Below are positions 34,494 to 42,919 of a stretch of DNA of 64,000 nt, in pieces; the first letter of the stretch is position 1; every line of letters starts with the position of its first letter. The DNA comes from Akkermansia sp. Lineage in GTDB: Bacteria; Verrucomicrobiota; Verrucomicrobiia; Verrucomicrobiales; Akkermansiaceae. The position numbers were made by a program, and so were the translations under genes. Under the pieces are notes generated by a model. It had not been told where the DNA came from. It was given only the letters and a program-made list of their open reading frames with translations, and did not search any database. The stretch covers positions 1-64,000 of the forward strand of contig JAUNER010000004.1 in NCBI GenBank assembly GCA_030525455.1, in the 5' to 3' direction.

Positions 34494-35804
34494 TATTTCT
34501 ATTCGCTCATCATCTAAACTATCAAGGAAATCAAAGAAGGCTTCTGCACCGCCCTCGTATGATTTCTCATTTTTCGGTACACGATGTTTAGGCGAATCAT
34601 CGATAGCACCGGCTTTTTTTAATACCTTACAAATAGACGAATGCCCCTTAGCCTTTGCAATACGATAAATTGACCACCCTTTTTTTTCTTTGACATTTAC
34701 AGAAGCATCAGCGGCTATCAGTAAATTGACGACTTTTTCATCCCCTTGTGAAGAAGCTATCATCAGAGGAGTCCAGCCTTTATTATCTGTAACATCAACC
34801 GTACTCCCGGCTTTTAATAACGTTTTTACCATTTGGCTTTTCTTTTGTTGCACCGCAATAGAAAGTGCCGTATGCCCTTTTTTATCTTTAGCATCCAACT
34901 CTACTCCGGCTTTTAGAAGTAAATCAACCGTAGGTGTATACCCCACATACGCAGCATACATCAGAGCAGAATAACCGGATTTACAAACAGCATTCACATC
35001 AGCCCCGGCCTTTAATAGCTCATCTACCACCTTCAAATGTTTATTGACAAGAGCAATCATTAAAGGAGTAAAGCCCTCAGTGCTTGATAAATTCACATCT
35101 GCCCCGGCTTTTATTAATTCACGAGCCACAGCTACATACCCCTTCCGTACAGCAAGCACCAAAGCCGAGTAATTATCTTTCTGTACGGCATCTATCTTAG
35201 CACCACTTTTTATGAGAACTTTCACCATATCTAAGTGGTTTTTATCTGAGGCCAACATCAGAGCCGTCCGCCCGGAATTATCAGTAGCGTTTACATCAGC
35301 CCCGGCTTTTATTAAAGCATTTAAAACGCGGGCATCCTGCAAATCACAGACAGCAATAATGATGGGTAAATTACCGCTTTTATCTTTGATTTCTGTGTTT
35401 GCCCCGGCTTTTAACAAAGATTCTACCACTGCCAAATGCTCATTTTGCCCACCGGAAACAGCCATGTGCAAAGCCGTCGCCCCAGATGTTTCATCTAAGC
35501 TATTTATGTTTGCACCAGCCTGTATAAGCTTCTGCACCACGACATTCTGCCCGGATAAAGAAGCAATATGTAACAAGGTAAGCCCTTGAATCCTTTGATT
35601 CACATCAAAACCGGATTTTAAGAAAGACTCCACCATAGCCACATCACCGATAGCCGCTGCCTGAATCACCTCCATGTACTTATCAGAATCCTGAGCAACC
35701 GCATCGCCAACAGTCGAAGAGCCTATTTCTCTATCGACCATGCCCCATGAGGCTGATACACCCAGAAATAAAAGAAAAGAAAGCAAAGAAAATTTTTTAC
35801 TCAT
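34482..35804 (-). CDS. Exported ankyrin-repeat protein (about 11 repeats)
   Basis: A 440-residue protein with a signal peptide (residues 1-20, LLFLGVSASWG) and about 11 consecutive 33-residue ankyrin repeats (for example GRTALMLASDKNHLDMVKVL and GYSALMYAAYVGYTPTVDLL). Gln/Lys-rich linkers are absent; the last repeat is followed by a short charged tail. It binds proteins by analogy; the partner is unknown. The ATG at 35804 precedes the signal peptide and was chosen over one at 35843 inside folA. It follows folA by 13 bp, so it is probably the third gene of a thyA-folA operon. Confidence 0.9.
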   Translation of the reverse strand: MSKKFSLLSFLLFLGVSASWGMVDREIGSSTVGDAVAQDSDKYMEVIQAAAIGDVAMVESFLKSGFDVNQRIQGLTLLHIASLSGQNVVVQKLIQAGANINSLDETSGATALHMAVSGGQNEHLAVVESLLKAGANTEIKDKSGNLPIIIAVCDLQDARVLNALIKAGADVNATDNSGRTALMLASDKNHLDMVKVLIKSGAKIDAVQKDNYSALVLAVRKGYVAVARELIKAGADVNLSSTEGFTPLMIALVNKHLKVVDELLKAGADVNAVCKSGYSALMYAAYVGYTPTVDLLLKAGVELDAKDKKGHTALSIAVQQKKSQMVKTLLKAGSTVDVTDNKGWTPLMIASSQGDEKVVNLLIAADASVNVKEKKGWSIYRIAKAKGHSSICKVLKKAGAIDDSPKHRVPKNEKSYEGGAEAFFDFLDSLDDERIEILSR

Positions 35805-35817
35805 CAGAATATTTTTT

Positions 35818-36288
35818 TTACTTTGTGTGCAAATAAAGGTCAAAGCCTGTAAATTTCTCCTCTAAATGAGCATGAGGCAAATATGCTTCAAACTCCGGTA
35901 GGAAGGTATCTGCCGGGTATTCATCCTGTACATGAGAAACCCACATTTTTTCCATCAACGGTAAAAAAAGGGCAAAAATCTCTGCACCACCGATAATCAT
36001 GACTTCTGAATCCTGCAGGGCAAGACCTGCAATTTCATCGATGGAATGAATCACCTCTACCCCATCTGCCTGCCATGAGGCATCTCGTGTAAGAACGATA
36101 TTTTGCCGACCGGGAAGAGCTTTGCCGATGCTTTCAAATGTCTTTCTGCCCATCAGGATAGGATGCCCCATCGTAATACGCTTAAAAGTTTTTAAGTCAT
36201 CCGGCAAATGCCAAGGCAGCTCGCCACGATACCCAATACCGCGGTCCTTAGCCATTGCTACCACTCCGGTGAAAAAAACTTTATTCAT
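35818..36288 (-). CDS. folA: Dihydrofolate reductase
   Basis: Reduces dihydrofolate to tetrahydrofolate, regenerating the cofactor oxidised by ThyA. The 156-residue product has the family landmarks GYRGELPWHLPDD, HPILMGRKTFESIG, PGRQNIVLTR and VMIIGGAEIFALFLP. An AGGGGG site lies 8 nt before the ATG. Encoded 21 bp downstream of thyA, the common arrangement. Confidence 0.96.
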   Translation of the reverse strand: MNKVFFTGVVAMAKDRGIGYRGELPWHLPDDLKTFKRITMGHPILMGRKTFESIGKALPGRQNIVLTRDASWQADGVEVIHSIDEIAGLALQDSEVMIIGGAEIFALFLPLMEKMWVSHVQDEYPADTFLPEFEAYLPHAHLEEKFTGFDLYLHTK

Positions 36289-36309
36289 ACAATTCCCCCT
36301 AGCAAAAAA

Positions 36310-37125
36310 TTAAACAGAAATAGGTGCTTTAATGTGTGGCAATGGGTCGTAACCTACTAATTCAAAATCCTCAAATTTGAACGCATCAATAGAAGTAACC
36401 TGCGGGTTAATCTTCATCGTTGGCAAGGCTCTAGGTGTACGAGAAAGCTGTTCGCGAGCTTGGTCTAAATGATTGCGATACAAATGCAAATCACCAAAAG
36501 TATGAATAAACTCGCGAGCTTCATAGCCACAAACCTGAGCCACCATCATCAGCAAAAGTGCATAAGAAGCAATATTGAAAGGCACGCCCAAAAACAAATC
36601 GGCACTACGCTGGTAAAGCTGCAAAGAAAGCCCATGTTTTTCCTCACCCGGCTGAGCAGGAATCACGCAAAATTGGAACAATGAATGGCAGGGCGGCAAT
36701 GCCATATCATCTACTAATGCCACATTCCATGCACTTACAATGTGCCGTCTGGACCAGGGATTATTCTTCAACCCATCAATGAGCTTGGCAATTTGGTCGA
36801 TAGGCTTACCATCATTCCCCGGCCAGCATCTCCACTGAGCCCCGTAAACCGGACCAAGGTCACCATTCTCATCTGCCCATTCATCCCAAATGCTAACGCC
36901 GTTATCCTTCAGGTATTTGATATTCGTATCTCCCTTTAAGAACCAAAGAAGCTCATGAATAATGGAACGGAGGTGCAGTTTTTTTGTTGTCAGGCATGGG
37001 AAGCCATCACGCAAATCATAACGAGCCTGCCGTCCAAAAACCCCAATCGTACCGGTTCCGGTGCGGTCATCGCGCCCCACACCATTGGTCAGCACATCAT
37101 CTAAAAGTGACAAATACTGCTTCAT
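36310..37125 (-). CDS. thyA: Thymidylate synthase
   Basis: Converts dUMP to dTMP with methylene-tetrahydrofolate. The roughly 271-residue product begins [12 protein letters not shown]; the frame extends 24 codons upstream, but the ATG at 37125 gives the normal N-terminus. Key features are [14 protein letters not shown], the catalytic Cys in [30 protein letters not shown] and the folate-site end HLYRNHLDQ. First gene of the thyA-folA-ankyrin unit. Confidence 0.96.
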   Translation of the reverse strand: MKQYLSLLDDVLTNGVGRDDRTGTGTIGVFGRQARYDLRDGFPCLTTKKLHLRSIIHELLWFLKGDTNIKYLKDNGVSIWDEWADENGDLGPVYGAQWRCWPGNDGKPIDQIAKLIDGLKNNPWSRRHIVSAWNVALVDDMALPPCHSLFQFCVIPAQPGEEKHGLSLQLYQRSADLFLGVPFNIASYALLLMMVAQVCGYEAREFIHTFGDLHLYRNHLDQAREQLSRTPRALPTMKINPQVTSIDAFKFEDFELVGYDPLPHIKAPISV

Positions 37126-37223
37126 GCCTGTTTTTTTCTTTAATAATTGCCCTTCGCGTGTTACTAAGAACTGCGAACACTTTAGCTGAAAAGCCACACT
37201 AGGTAAATATCAAAAATTCCCCC

Positions 37224-38672
37224 ATGCCGGATACACCCCTGCTCATATTTCTTATCGTAGCCCATACATTGGGGGTGCTGTGTATTTTTCCGGCCTTACT
37301 TTACACCCGAACCCCACAGGGCACAATGGCATGGACCTTAGCCCTACTCATGGTTCCCTACATTGCCGTCCCCTTTTATCTCATCCTAGGGAAAAGAACC
37401 TTTAGCGGGTATGAACAAGCCAGAAGAAAACACAACGACCTGCCTACCCCCTGGCAAGAACTAACCGATAGCATTATCGACGGGATGCGACCTTATGCTA
37501 TATCGCCGACAACCTCAGCAGAATACACCCTAGATACACTATCAAACATTGTCCACATGCCCGTTTGCGGTGGCAATTCATGCCAATTACTCATCGATGC
37601 CCAAGAAGCCTTCCCCGAAATCTACGACGCTATCAAAAAAGCAACAAGTTACATCCTCATCGAATTTTACATCATCAAAAACGATGCCGTCGGCCAAGAA
37701 TTAAAAGAATTACTCATAAAAAAAGCCCACGAGGGCGTTCATATTCACATCCTCTATGATGAGCTAGGCTCTAGGAAACTCCCCCCCGGCTACATCCACT
37801 CACTTAGAAAAGAAGGCGTCTTTATAGAGCCATTTAACGGCAAAAGACACTTCCTTACCAACATCTGGCGACTCAACTTCCGCAACCACAGGAAAATGGT
37901 CATCGTCGACGGCACAAGTGCCTTTATAGGCGGCATGAACATTGGTAGGGAATATTTCGGCGAAGGAACTCTTGGCTACTGGAGAGATACCTTTATCAAA
38001 GTTGAGGGAGCGGCCGTTCAACAGGCTCAAATCAGCTTTTTAGAAGACTGGAACTGGGCTGTTCTGAAATTACCGCCCAACTCTATGAGCTATCTAAGAT
38101 GGAGAATTACTCCGCAAGAAGCAAATGACACGGCACTCGTCCTTCCCTCAGGCCCGGCAGACACCATCCCGGCATGGAGGTCAGCCGTCGTCAACCTAGC
38201 CAACCAAGCAACCCAGCGGCTGTGGATTTCTACCCCGTATTTTGTACCGGATGAAGGAGTACTGACAGCCCTGCAAACAGCTGCTCTACGGGGAGTAGAT
38301 GTGCGAATCTTAGGCCCCAAAAAAGCCGACCATTTGCTCGTGCAACTATCCTCATTTACTCTACTCAGAGACTTAAGTACATACGGAATTCAAGTATGGG
38401 CATACAAACAAGGCTTTCTTCACCAAAAAGCCATCTTAGTAGATGATAATCTAGCCTGCATAGGTACAGCAAACCTAGATAACCGCTCACTCACTCTAAA
38501 CTTTGAACTATCCGTACTAGTCAACAGTCGTGAGTTTTGCCACGATGTAGAAAAAATGCTCAATGATGACTTCGGCAACTCTGAAAGAATGACTATAGAA
38601 AAATACACAAATAAACCACTCTCATTTAAGATATTATGCCATATTGCCCGTCTTATGGCTCCGATTCAGTAA
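37224..38672 (+). CDS. Cardiolipin synthase (phospholipase D family)
   Basis: A 482-residue membrane enzyme that condenses two phosphatidylglycerols into cardiolipin. Two N-terminal membrane spans (about 4-24 and 35-55), then two PLD/HKD active sites: HRKMVIVDGTSAFIGGMN and HQKAILVDDNLACIGTANLD. Order, spacing and length match ClsA-type synthases. Transcribed divergently from thyA. Confidence 0.93.
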   Translation: MPDTPLLIFLIVAHTLGVLCIFPALLYTRTPQGTMAWTLALLMVPYIAVPFYLILGKRTFSGYEQARRKHNDLPTPWQELTDSIIDGMRPYAISPTTSAEYTLDTLSNIVHMPVCGGNSCQLLIDAQEAFPEIYDAIKKATSYILIEFYIIKNDAVGQELKELLIKKAHEGVHIHILYDELGSRKLPPGYIHSLRKEGVFIEPFNGKRHFLTNIWRLNFRNHRKMVIVDGTSAFIGGMNIGREYFGEGTLGYWRDTFIKVEGAAVQQAQISFLEDWNWAVLKLPPNSMSYLRWRITPQEANDTALVLPSGPADTIPAWRSAVVNLANQATQRLWISTPYFVPDEGVLTALQTAALRGVDVRILGPKKADHLLVQLSSFTLLRDLSTYGIQVWAYKQGFLHQKAILVDDNLACIGTANLDNRSLTLNFELSVLVNSREFCHDVEKMLNDDFGNSERMTIEKYTNKPLSFKILCHIARLMAPIQ

Positions 38673-38771
38673 ATACAAGCTTCTTGTATGCTTGACCTAA
38701 GAACTAAAATGTGAGAGACTCAAGAGCAAGAAGTACTCTCTTCAACTTTTTTAACATATACCATCAAAAGA

Positions 38772-40280
38772 ATGAAACCTGTTACATTCAACTGTACTGT
38801 GTTACGCGACGGTCACCAATCCTTGGCCGCTACTCGCATGCAAACCAAAGACATGCTTCCTATTGCTCCGATTTTGGACACAATGGGCTTTAGTGCATTA
38901 GAAACATGGGGCGGTGCCTCTATTGACGCCGGGCTTCGCTTCCTGAAAGAATGGCCATTTGACCGCCTCGATGCCTTGAAGAAAGCTGCTCCAAACACAC
39001 CTCACATGATGCTTCTTCGTGGTCAGAACCTTGTAGGTTACACAAACTACGCTGACGATGTGGTTGAGGCATTTGTAAAGATGAGTGCTAAGCACGGGAT
39101 GAACATCTTCCGTATTTTCGACTGCGTAAATGACCCACGCAATATGCAAACCTCTATCCGTGCAGCCAAAGAAGCCGGTGCTCAGGCTCATGGTACTATT
39201 TGCTACACAACCTCACCTGTTCACACAACAGAAGGGTTCGTGAAGATGGGTTGCGAACTTGCAGACATGGGTGTTGATGCCATCGTTATTAAAGACATGG
39301 CCGGTCTCATCCCGCCATACGTCACCTATGAATTAGTAAGTGCTCTTAAGAAGAACCTTAGCATCCCGGTTTGGATTCACACACACGACACAGCCGGTTT
39401 AGGTGCACCTACCTACCTCAGTGCTATCGATGCAGGTGTAGATGCTTGTGACGTTTCTATTTCTCCGCTGGCTAATGGTACCGCTCAGCCGGACTGCTTA
39501 CGTATGCAGGCTCTGCTTAATGGTAGCCCACGCCAGCCTAACTACGACCAAGCTAAGCTTGCCCAGATTTCTGAGATGCTCATGCCAATTTACGAAGACA
39601 TGAACAAGTTTACATCTCATAGAAACGAAGTTGTTGACTCTGATACACTTCGCTACCAAGTACCGGGCGGTATGCTTTCTAACTTCCGCACCCAGCTCAA
39701 GGAACAGAAGATGGAAGATAAGTTTGAAGAAGTATTCGCTGAAATTCCTGTAGTACGCGAAGCTCTTGGCTGGATTCCGCTTGTAACTCCTACCTCTCAA
39801 ATCGTAGGTGTACAAGCTATGATGAACGTTAAGTTCGGTCGCTGGAAGAGAATTACTCCTCAAGCCGCAGACGTTGCTCTTGGTTACTATGGTCGCACTA
39901 CTGCTCCGGTAGACCCGGAAGTTCAGAAGCTTTGTGCCGAACAAATGGGCAAAGACCCCATCACTTGCCGTCCTGCAGACCTCAAGAAGCCGGACATGGA
40001 AAACCTCCGCAAACAACTTGCAGATAAGGGGCTTCCAACCGATGACGAACACTGCGTCATCTACGCTATGTTCCCACAGCAGGTGGAAGAATACTACAAG
40101 AAGCCGGAACCCAAGCCGGAAGCTCCTGTAGAAATCAAGTCCGCTGCTCCTGCCGCACCGGCCATGACCGTTATCGACAATGGCATCTCTGCTACAGTAA
40201 GCGGTCCTTCAGGCAATAGAGACTTGACTATCGTTATCAATGGTCAGGCACACAGCGTGAAGGTAGAACGCATCGGCTAA
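38772..40280 (+). CDS. Carboxyltransferase subunit of a biotin-dependent (de)carboxylase, without its own biotin domain
   Basis: A 502-residue protein of the OadA/PycB/transcarboxylase-5S family. Metal-site motif VLRDGHQSLAATRM, the carbamylated-Lys region VIKDMAGLIPP and HTHDTAGLG are present, followed by the conserved PYC/OADA domain (PGGMLSNFRTQLKEQ). After a Pro/Ala linker the protein ends with a short beta segment (VINGQAHSVKVERIG) where the biotinyl domain with its AMKM motif would normally start. A separate biotin carrier protein must therefore be encoded elsewhere. Substrate (oxaloacetate, pyruvate or methylmalonyl-CoA) cannot be told from sequence alone. Codon use and the strong terminator suggest high expression. 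Confidence 0.88.
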   Translation: MKPVTFNCTVLRDGHQSLAATRMQTKDMLPIAPILDTMGFSALETWGGASIDAGLRFLKEWPFDRLDALKKAAPNTPHMMLLRGQNLVGYTNYADDVVEAFVKMSAKHGMNIFRIFDCVNDPRNMQTSIRAAKEAGAQAHGTICYTTSPVHTTEGFVKMGCELADMGVDAIVIKDMAGLIPPYVTYELVSALKKNLSIPVWIHTHDTAGLGAPTYLSAIDAGVDACDVSISPLANGTAQPDCLRMQALLNGSPRQPNYDQAKLAQISEMLMPIYEDMNKFTSHRNEVVDSDTLRYQVPGGMLSNFRTQLKEQKMEDKFEEVFAEIPVVREALGWIPLVTPTSQIVGVQAMMNVKFGRWKRITPQAADVALGYYGRTTAPVDPEVQKLCAEQMGKDPITCRPADLKKPDMENLRKQLADKGLPTDDEHCVIYAMFPQQVEEYYKKPEPKPEAPVEIKSAAPAAPAMTVIDNGISATVSGPSGNRDLTIVINGQAHSVKVERIG

Positions 40281-40315
40281 TTACTCCTCAAAGAGAGTAA
40301 TTACCTCTCATCTTT

Positions 40316-40355
40316 AGCTACCCCTTTTTGCTAAGAAAAGGGGTAGCTTTTTTTC
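40316..40355 (+). terminator. Terminator of the carboxyltransferase gene
   Basis: AGCTACCCCTTTT pairs with AAAAGGGGTAGCT, followed by TTTTTTTC. A second, T-less hairpin (TAATTACTC/GAGTAATTA) lies just before it. Confidence 0.92.
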
Positions 40356-40375
40356 ATCTTAAATTCTCTAATCAA

Positions 40376-40684
40376 ATGCGAATTATTTATCCCATACTAC
40401 TCGTGATAAGTATTATTTGTTGTGACACAGCTTGTCATCAACACCACCCCATACACGGAGAATATCGCCCCTTATCAAAAGGCCTAGACCCCTACTCGCC
40501 TCGTGGCATAGCTCTGTTTGGCGTACCGGGGCAATCTACACAAGTCCCCACTTCTCAAAAGAAAAACTACCAAATTGGCCCACGCGGAGGCGTTTACTAC
40601 ACCACTCCCTCTCAAAAAAAGGTCTATGTGAAAAAATCAGCTTCTGAAAAAAACACCCCCAATCCCCCTAACACAGGGAAATAA
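40376..40684 (+). CDS. Small exported protein with GPRGGxYY motif
   Basis: A 102-residue protein. The frame opens at 40328 inside the terminator, but the ATG at 40376 gives a signal peptide (ILLVISIICCDTAC). It has a cysteine at the end of the hydrophobic stretch, without a textbook lipobox, then a compact motif IGPRGGVYYTTPSQKKVYVK of the kind seen in small PBCV basic-adaptor-like domains. The tail is Ser/Pro/Asn-rich. Function unknown; the basic, aromatic motif suggests binding to nucleic acid or an envelope polymer, which is inference. Confidence 0.6.
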   Translation: MRIIYPILLVISIICCDTACHQHHPIHGEYRPLSKGLDPYSPRGIALFGVPGQSTQVPTSQKKNYQIGPRGGVYYTTPSQKKVYVKKSASEKNTPNPPNTGK

Positions 40685-40724
40685 CACCCCCCAACGCAAC
40701 TAAACTCATGAAGGCAGATTCTAA

Positions 40725-42110
40725 CTATTCCGCACTATTTCGGGGAATATCTTTTTTCTCATCGGCTAAACGACGACGATGCTCCATTCGTTCTTTTATG
40801 CGGAGTTCTAAGCCATTCGTCGTTGGCGTATAGTAAACACGCCCCTCCGGCAAATAAGCCTGTGGCACAAAATGCTCCTCATAATCATGAGCATAAAGAT
40901 ACTCTAATTTATCAGCGGTCACGCCACCGGCCTGGGCAAGTTTTTTTCTGGTAGGAGTACGCAAATGCTCCGGTACGGCGAGTGTTTTGCCATTTCGCAC
41001 ATCCTCTAATGCAGCATTTATCCCCATGTAAGCTGAATTACTCTTTGGAGCAGTGGCTAAATAAACCGTGGCATGAGCCAAAGGAATGCGAGCTTCCGGC
41101 ATACCGAGCATTTCTGCGGCTCTTGCGGCATCCATAGCCACGCGTAATGCATTTGAATCTGCCAACCCAACATCTTCCGATGCCGCTATCACAATGCGGC
41201 GTGCTATAAAACGAATATCCTCACCTGCCTCTAGCATCATGGCTAACCAATACAATGCCGCATCCGGATCAGACCCCCTCATCGATTTAATAAAAGCTGA
41301 AATAGTATCGTAATGGGCATCACCTAAGCGGTCATAACGAATCGCTTTTTTTTGGATACTTTCTTCTGCCACCTGTAAATCAACATGCACTGTACCATCC
41401 TCTGATGCCGGTGTGGATAACACAGCCACCTCTAAAGCTGTCAACGCCTTGCGAGCATCACCATCTGCACGAGCGGCTAAATGCTGCACAGCCTCATCTG
41501 AAATCTGCAAAGACAATGAGCCGAAGCCTCGTTCTGTATCGAAACAAGCCCGCTGTAATAACTCTACCAATTCTTCCTGAGCAACAGGCTCTAATGGAAA
41601 TACTTGTGAACGAGAAAGAAGCGGTGAATTAATGGCAAAATACGGATTTTCTGTCGTCGCCCCAATAAACCTTACCGTCCCTTTCTCTAAATGCGGTAAT
41701 AACACGTCCTGCTGTGCCTTATTGAAGCGATGAAGTTCATCTACAAAAAGCACTGTGCGTTTACGGTGCATACTCATCCGCATCTGAGCTTCTGCGATAC
41801 GCTCACGAATCTCTGCCACATTAGATTCGACGCCATTAAGCATCATGAAATGGGCATTTGTCGTATGGGCAATGACAGAAGCAAGAGTCGTTTTACCACA
41901 GCCCGGCGGCCCATAAAAGATAAGCGATGTAAATCTATCTGTCTCAATGGCACGCCGCAATAACTTACCTTCAGCCAATAGATGTTTTTGCCCGGCTACT
42001 TCTGCCAATGTCCTTGGTCGCATCCGGGCGGCCAATGGCATCGTTGACCAATCGGCTCCGGGGGCAAAACCTGATTTCTTTTCGGCATCCTGTAAACTAA
42101 ACAAATCCAT
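40725..42110 (-). CDS. rarA: Replication-associated recombination ATPase RarA (MgsA)
   Basis: AAA+ clamp-loader-like ATPase acting at stalled replication forks. The 461-residue product has PLAARMRPRTLAEVAGQKHL, Walker A GPPGCGKTTLA, Walker B LFVDELHRFNKAQQD, sensor-1 FIGATTENPYFA and the C-terminal MgsA domain (AKNSNSAYMGINAAL-like, here APKSNSAYMGI). The ATG at 42110 was chosen over a GTG at 42116. Separated from infC by a terminator. Confidence 0.95.
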   Translation of the reverse strand: MDLFSLQDAEKKSGFAPGADWSTMPLAARMRPRTLAEVAGQKHLLAEGKLLRRAIETDRFTSLIFYGPPGCGKTTLASVIAHTTNAHFMMLNGVESNVAEIRERIAEAQMRMSMHRKRTVLFVDELHRFNKAQQDVLLPHLEKGTVRFIGATTENPYFAINSPLLSRSQVFPLEPVAQEELVELLQRACFDTERGFGSLSLQISDEAVQHLAARADGDARKALTALEVAVLSTPASEDGTVHVDLQVAEESIQKKAIRYDRLGDAHYDTISAFIKSMRGSDPDAALYWLAMMLEAGEDIRFIARRIVIAASEDVGLADSNALRVAMDAARAAEMLGMPEARIPLAHATVYLATAPKSNSAYMGINAALEDVRNGKTLAVPEHLRTPTRKKLAQAGGVTADKLEYLYAHDYEEHFVPQAYLPEGRVYYTPTTNGLELRIKERMEHRRRLADEKKDIPRNSAE

Positions 42111-42174
42111 CTGCACATAGAGTACCCTGCTCTCTAAACTAGGGAAAGCGAAAACTGTGCCAAATAATAGAAAT

Positions 42175-42207
42175 CAGCCCCTACCTTTAAAATAAAGGCA
42201 GGGGCTG
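42175..42207 (-). terminator. Terminator of the thrS-infC operon
   Basis: CAGCCCCT (42175-42182) pairs with AGGGGCTG (42200-42207), with an inner CCTTTA/TAAAGG pair. The minus-strand downstream side is T-rich. Confidence 0.7.
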
Positions 42208-42248
42208 GAAAGATAAATTATCTGACAACGAGACGTGTTAAATGATGA

Positions 42249-42881
42249 TTATTCATCATCCTCACCCATGTCATCATCATCCTCAAAATCATCGTCCAAG
42301 TGAGCTTTGAACTTCTTCACACGCTGCTGCTGTGGAAGCGGAGCAAGCACCATGTGCATACTGTTACCGGCTTGGCGTGGTTGCTGGTCAACTTGCCCCA
42401 TGGTTTTCAAATCTTCAATCACACGCTTGAAGAGTTCAAAACCAAGCTCTTGGTGAGCATTTTCGCGTCCTTTGAAACGGATTTGGAAACGCACCTTATG
42501 TCCTTGATCCAAGAAACTCTCAGATCTGGCCATTTTCACATTATAGTCGTTATCACTAGTAGCGATGCGGAGTTTAATCTCCTTCATCTTAATGGTACGA
42601 CTCTTGTTATTTTTCTGAAGTTTTGCCTGTTGGTACTTAAACTTACCATAGTCAATTAATCGACATACTGGCGGGTCTGCGTTACTGGCCACTTCTACAA
42701 GGTCGAGGCCCAGAGCTTTTGCTTGCTCCAAAGCCTCGCGAGTATTCATCACACCGAGCTGTTCACCATTAGCGGTGACAACGCGGATGCGAGGAGCACG
42801 AATGCGCTCGTTAATTCTGATCTGATCACCGCGGTCACGGCGACGATCCCTATCATTGTTCTTTATTGGCTTAGCTGGCAC
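42249..42881 (-). CDS. infC: Translation initiation factor IF-3, with acidic tail
   Basis: Binds the 30S subunit and checks initiator-tRNA and start-codon pairing. The 210-residue product has NERIRAPRIRVVTANGEQLG, the DLVEVASNADPPVCRLIDYG linker motif and the C-domain ELGFELFKRVIEDL. It carries a long acidic tail (DDDFEDDDDMGEDDE) beyond the usual end. No ATG fits: the frame begins with a GTG at 42881 and no Shine-Dalgarno, in keeping with the unusual starts known for infC. It lies 38 bp after thrS. rpmI and rplT, which normally follow infC, are not present here. Confidence 0.94.
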   Translation of the reverse strand: MPAKPIKNNDRDRRRDRGDQIRINERIRAPRIRVVTANGEQLGVMNTREALEQAKALGLDLVEVASNADPPVCRLIDYGKFKYQQAKLQKNNKSRTIKMKEIKLRIATSDNDYNVKMARSESFLDQGHKVRFQIRFKGRENAHQELGFELFKRVIEDLKTMGQVDQQPRQAGNSMHMVLAPLPQQQRVKKFKAHLDDDFEDDDDMGEDDE

Positions 42882-42919
42882 GTTCGGATGGGTGTGTACT
42901 AATCTAAAAATCTATTGAA

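Noticed and set aside
39498..40052. 184-codon minus-strand frame antisense to the carboxyltransferase
   Set aside because: A shadow frame produced by biased codon use of a highly expressed gene; it has no domain or ribosome site.
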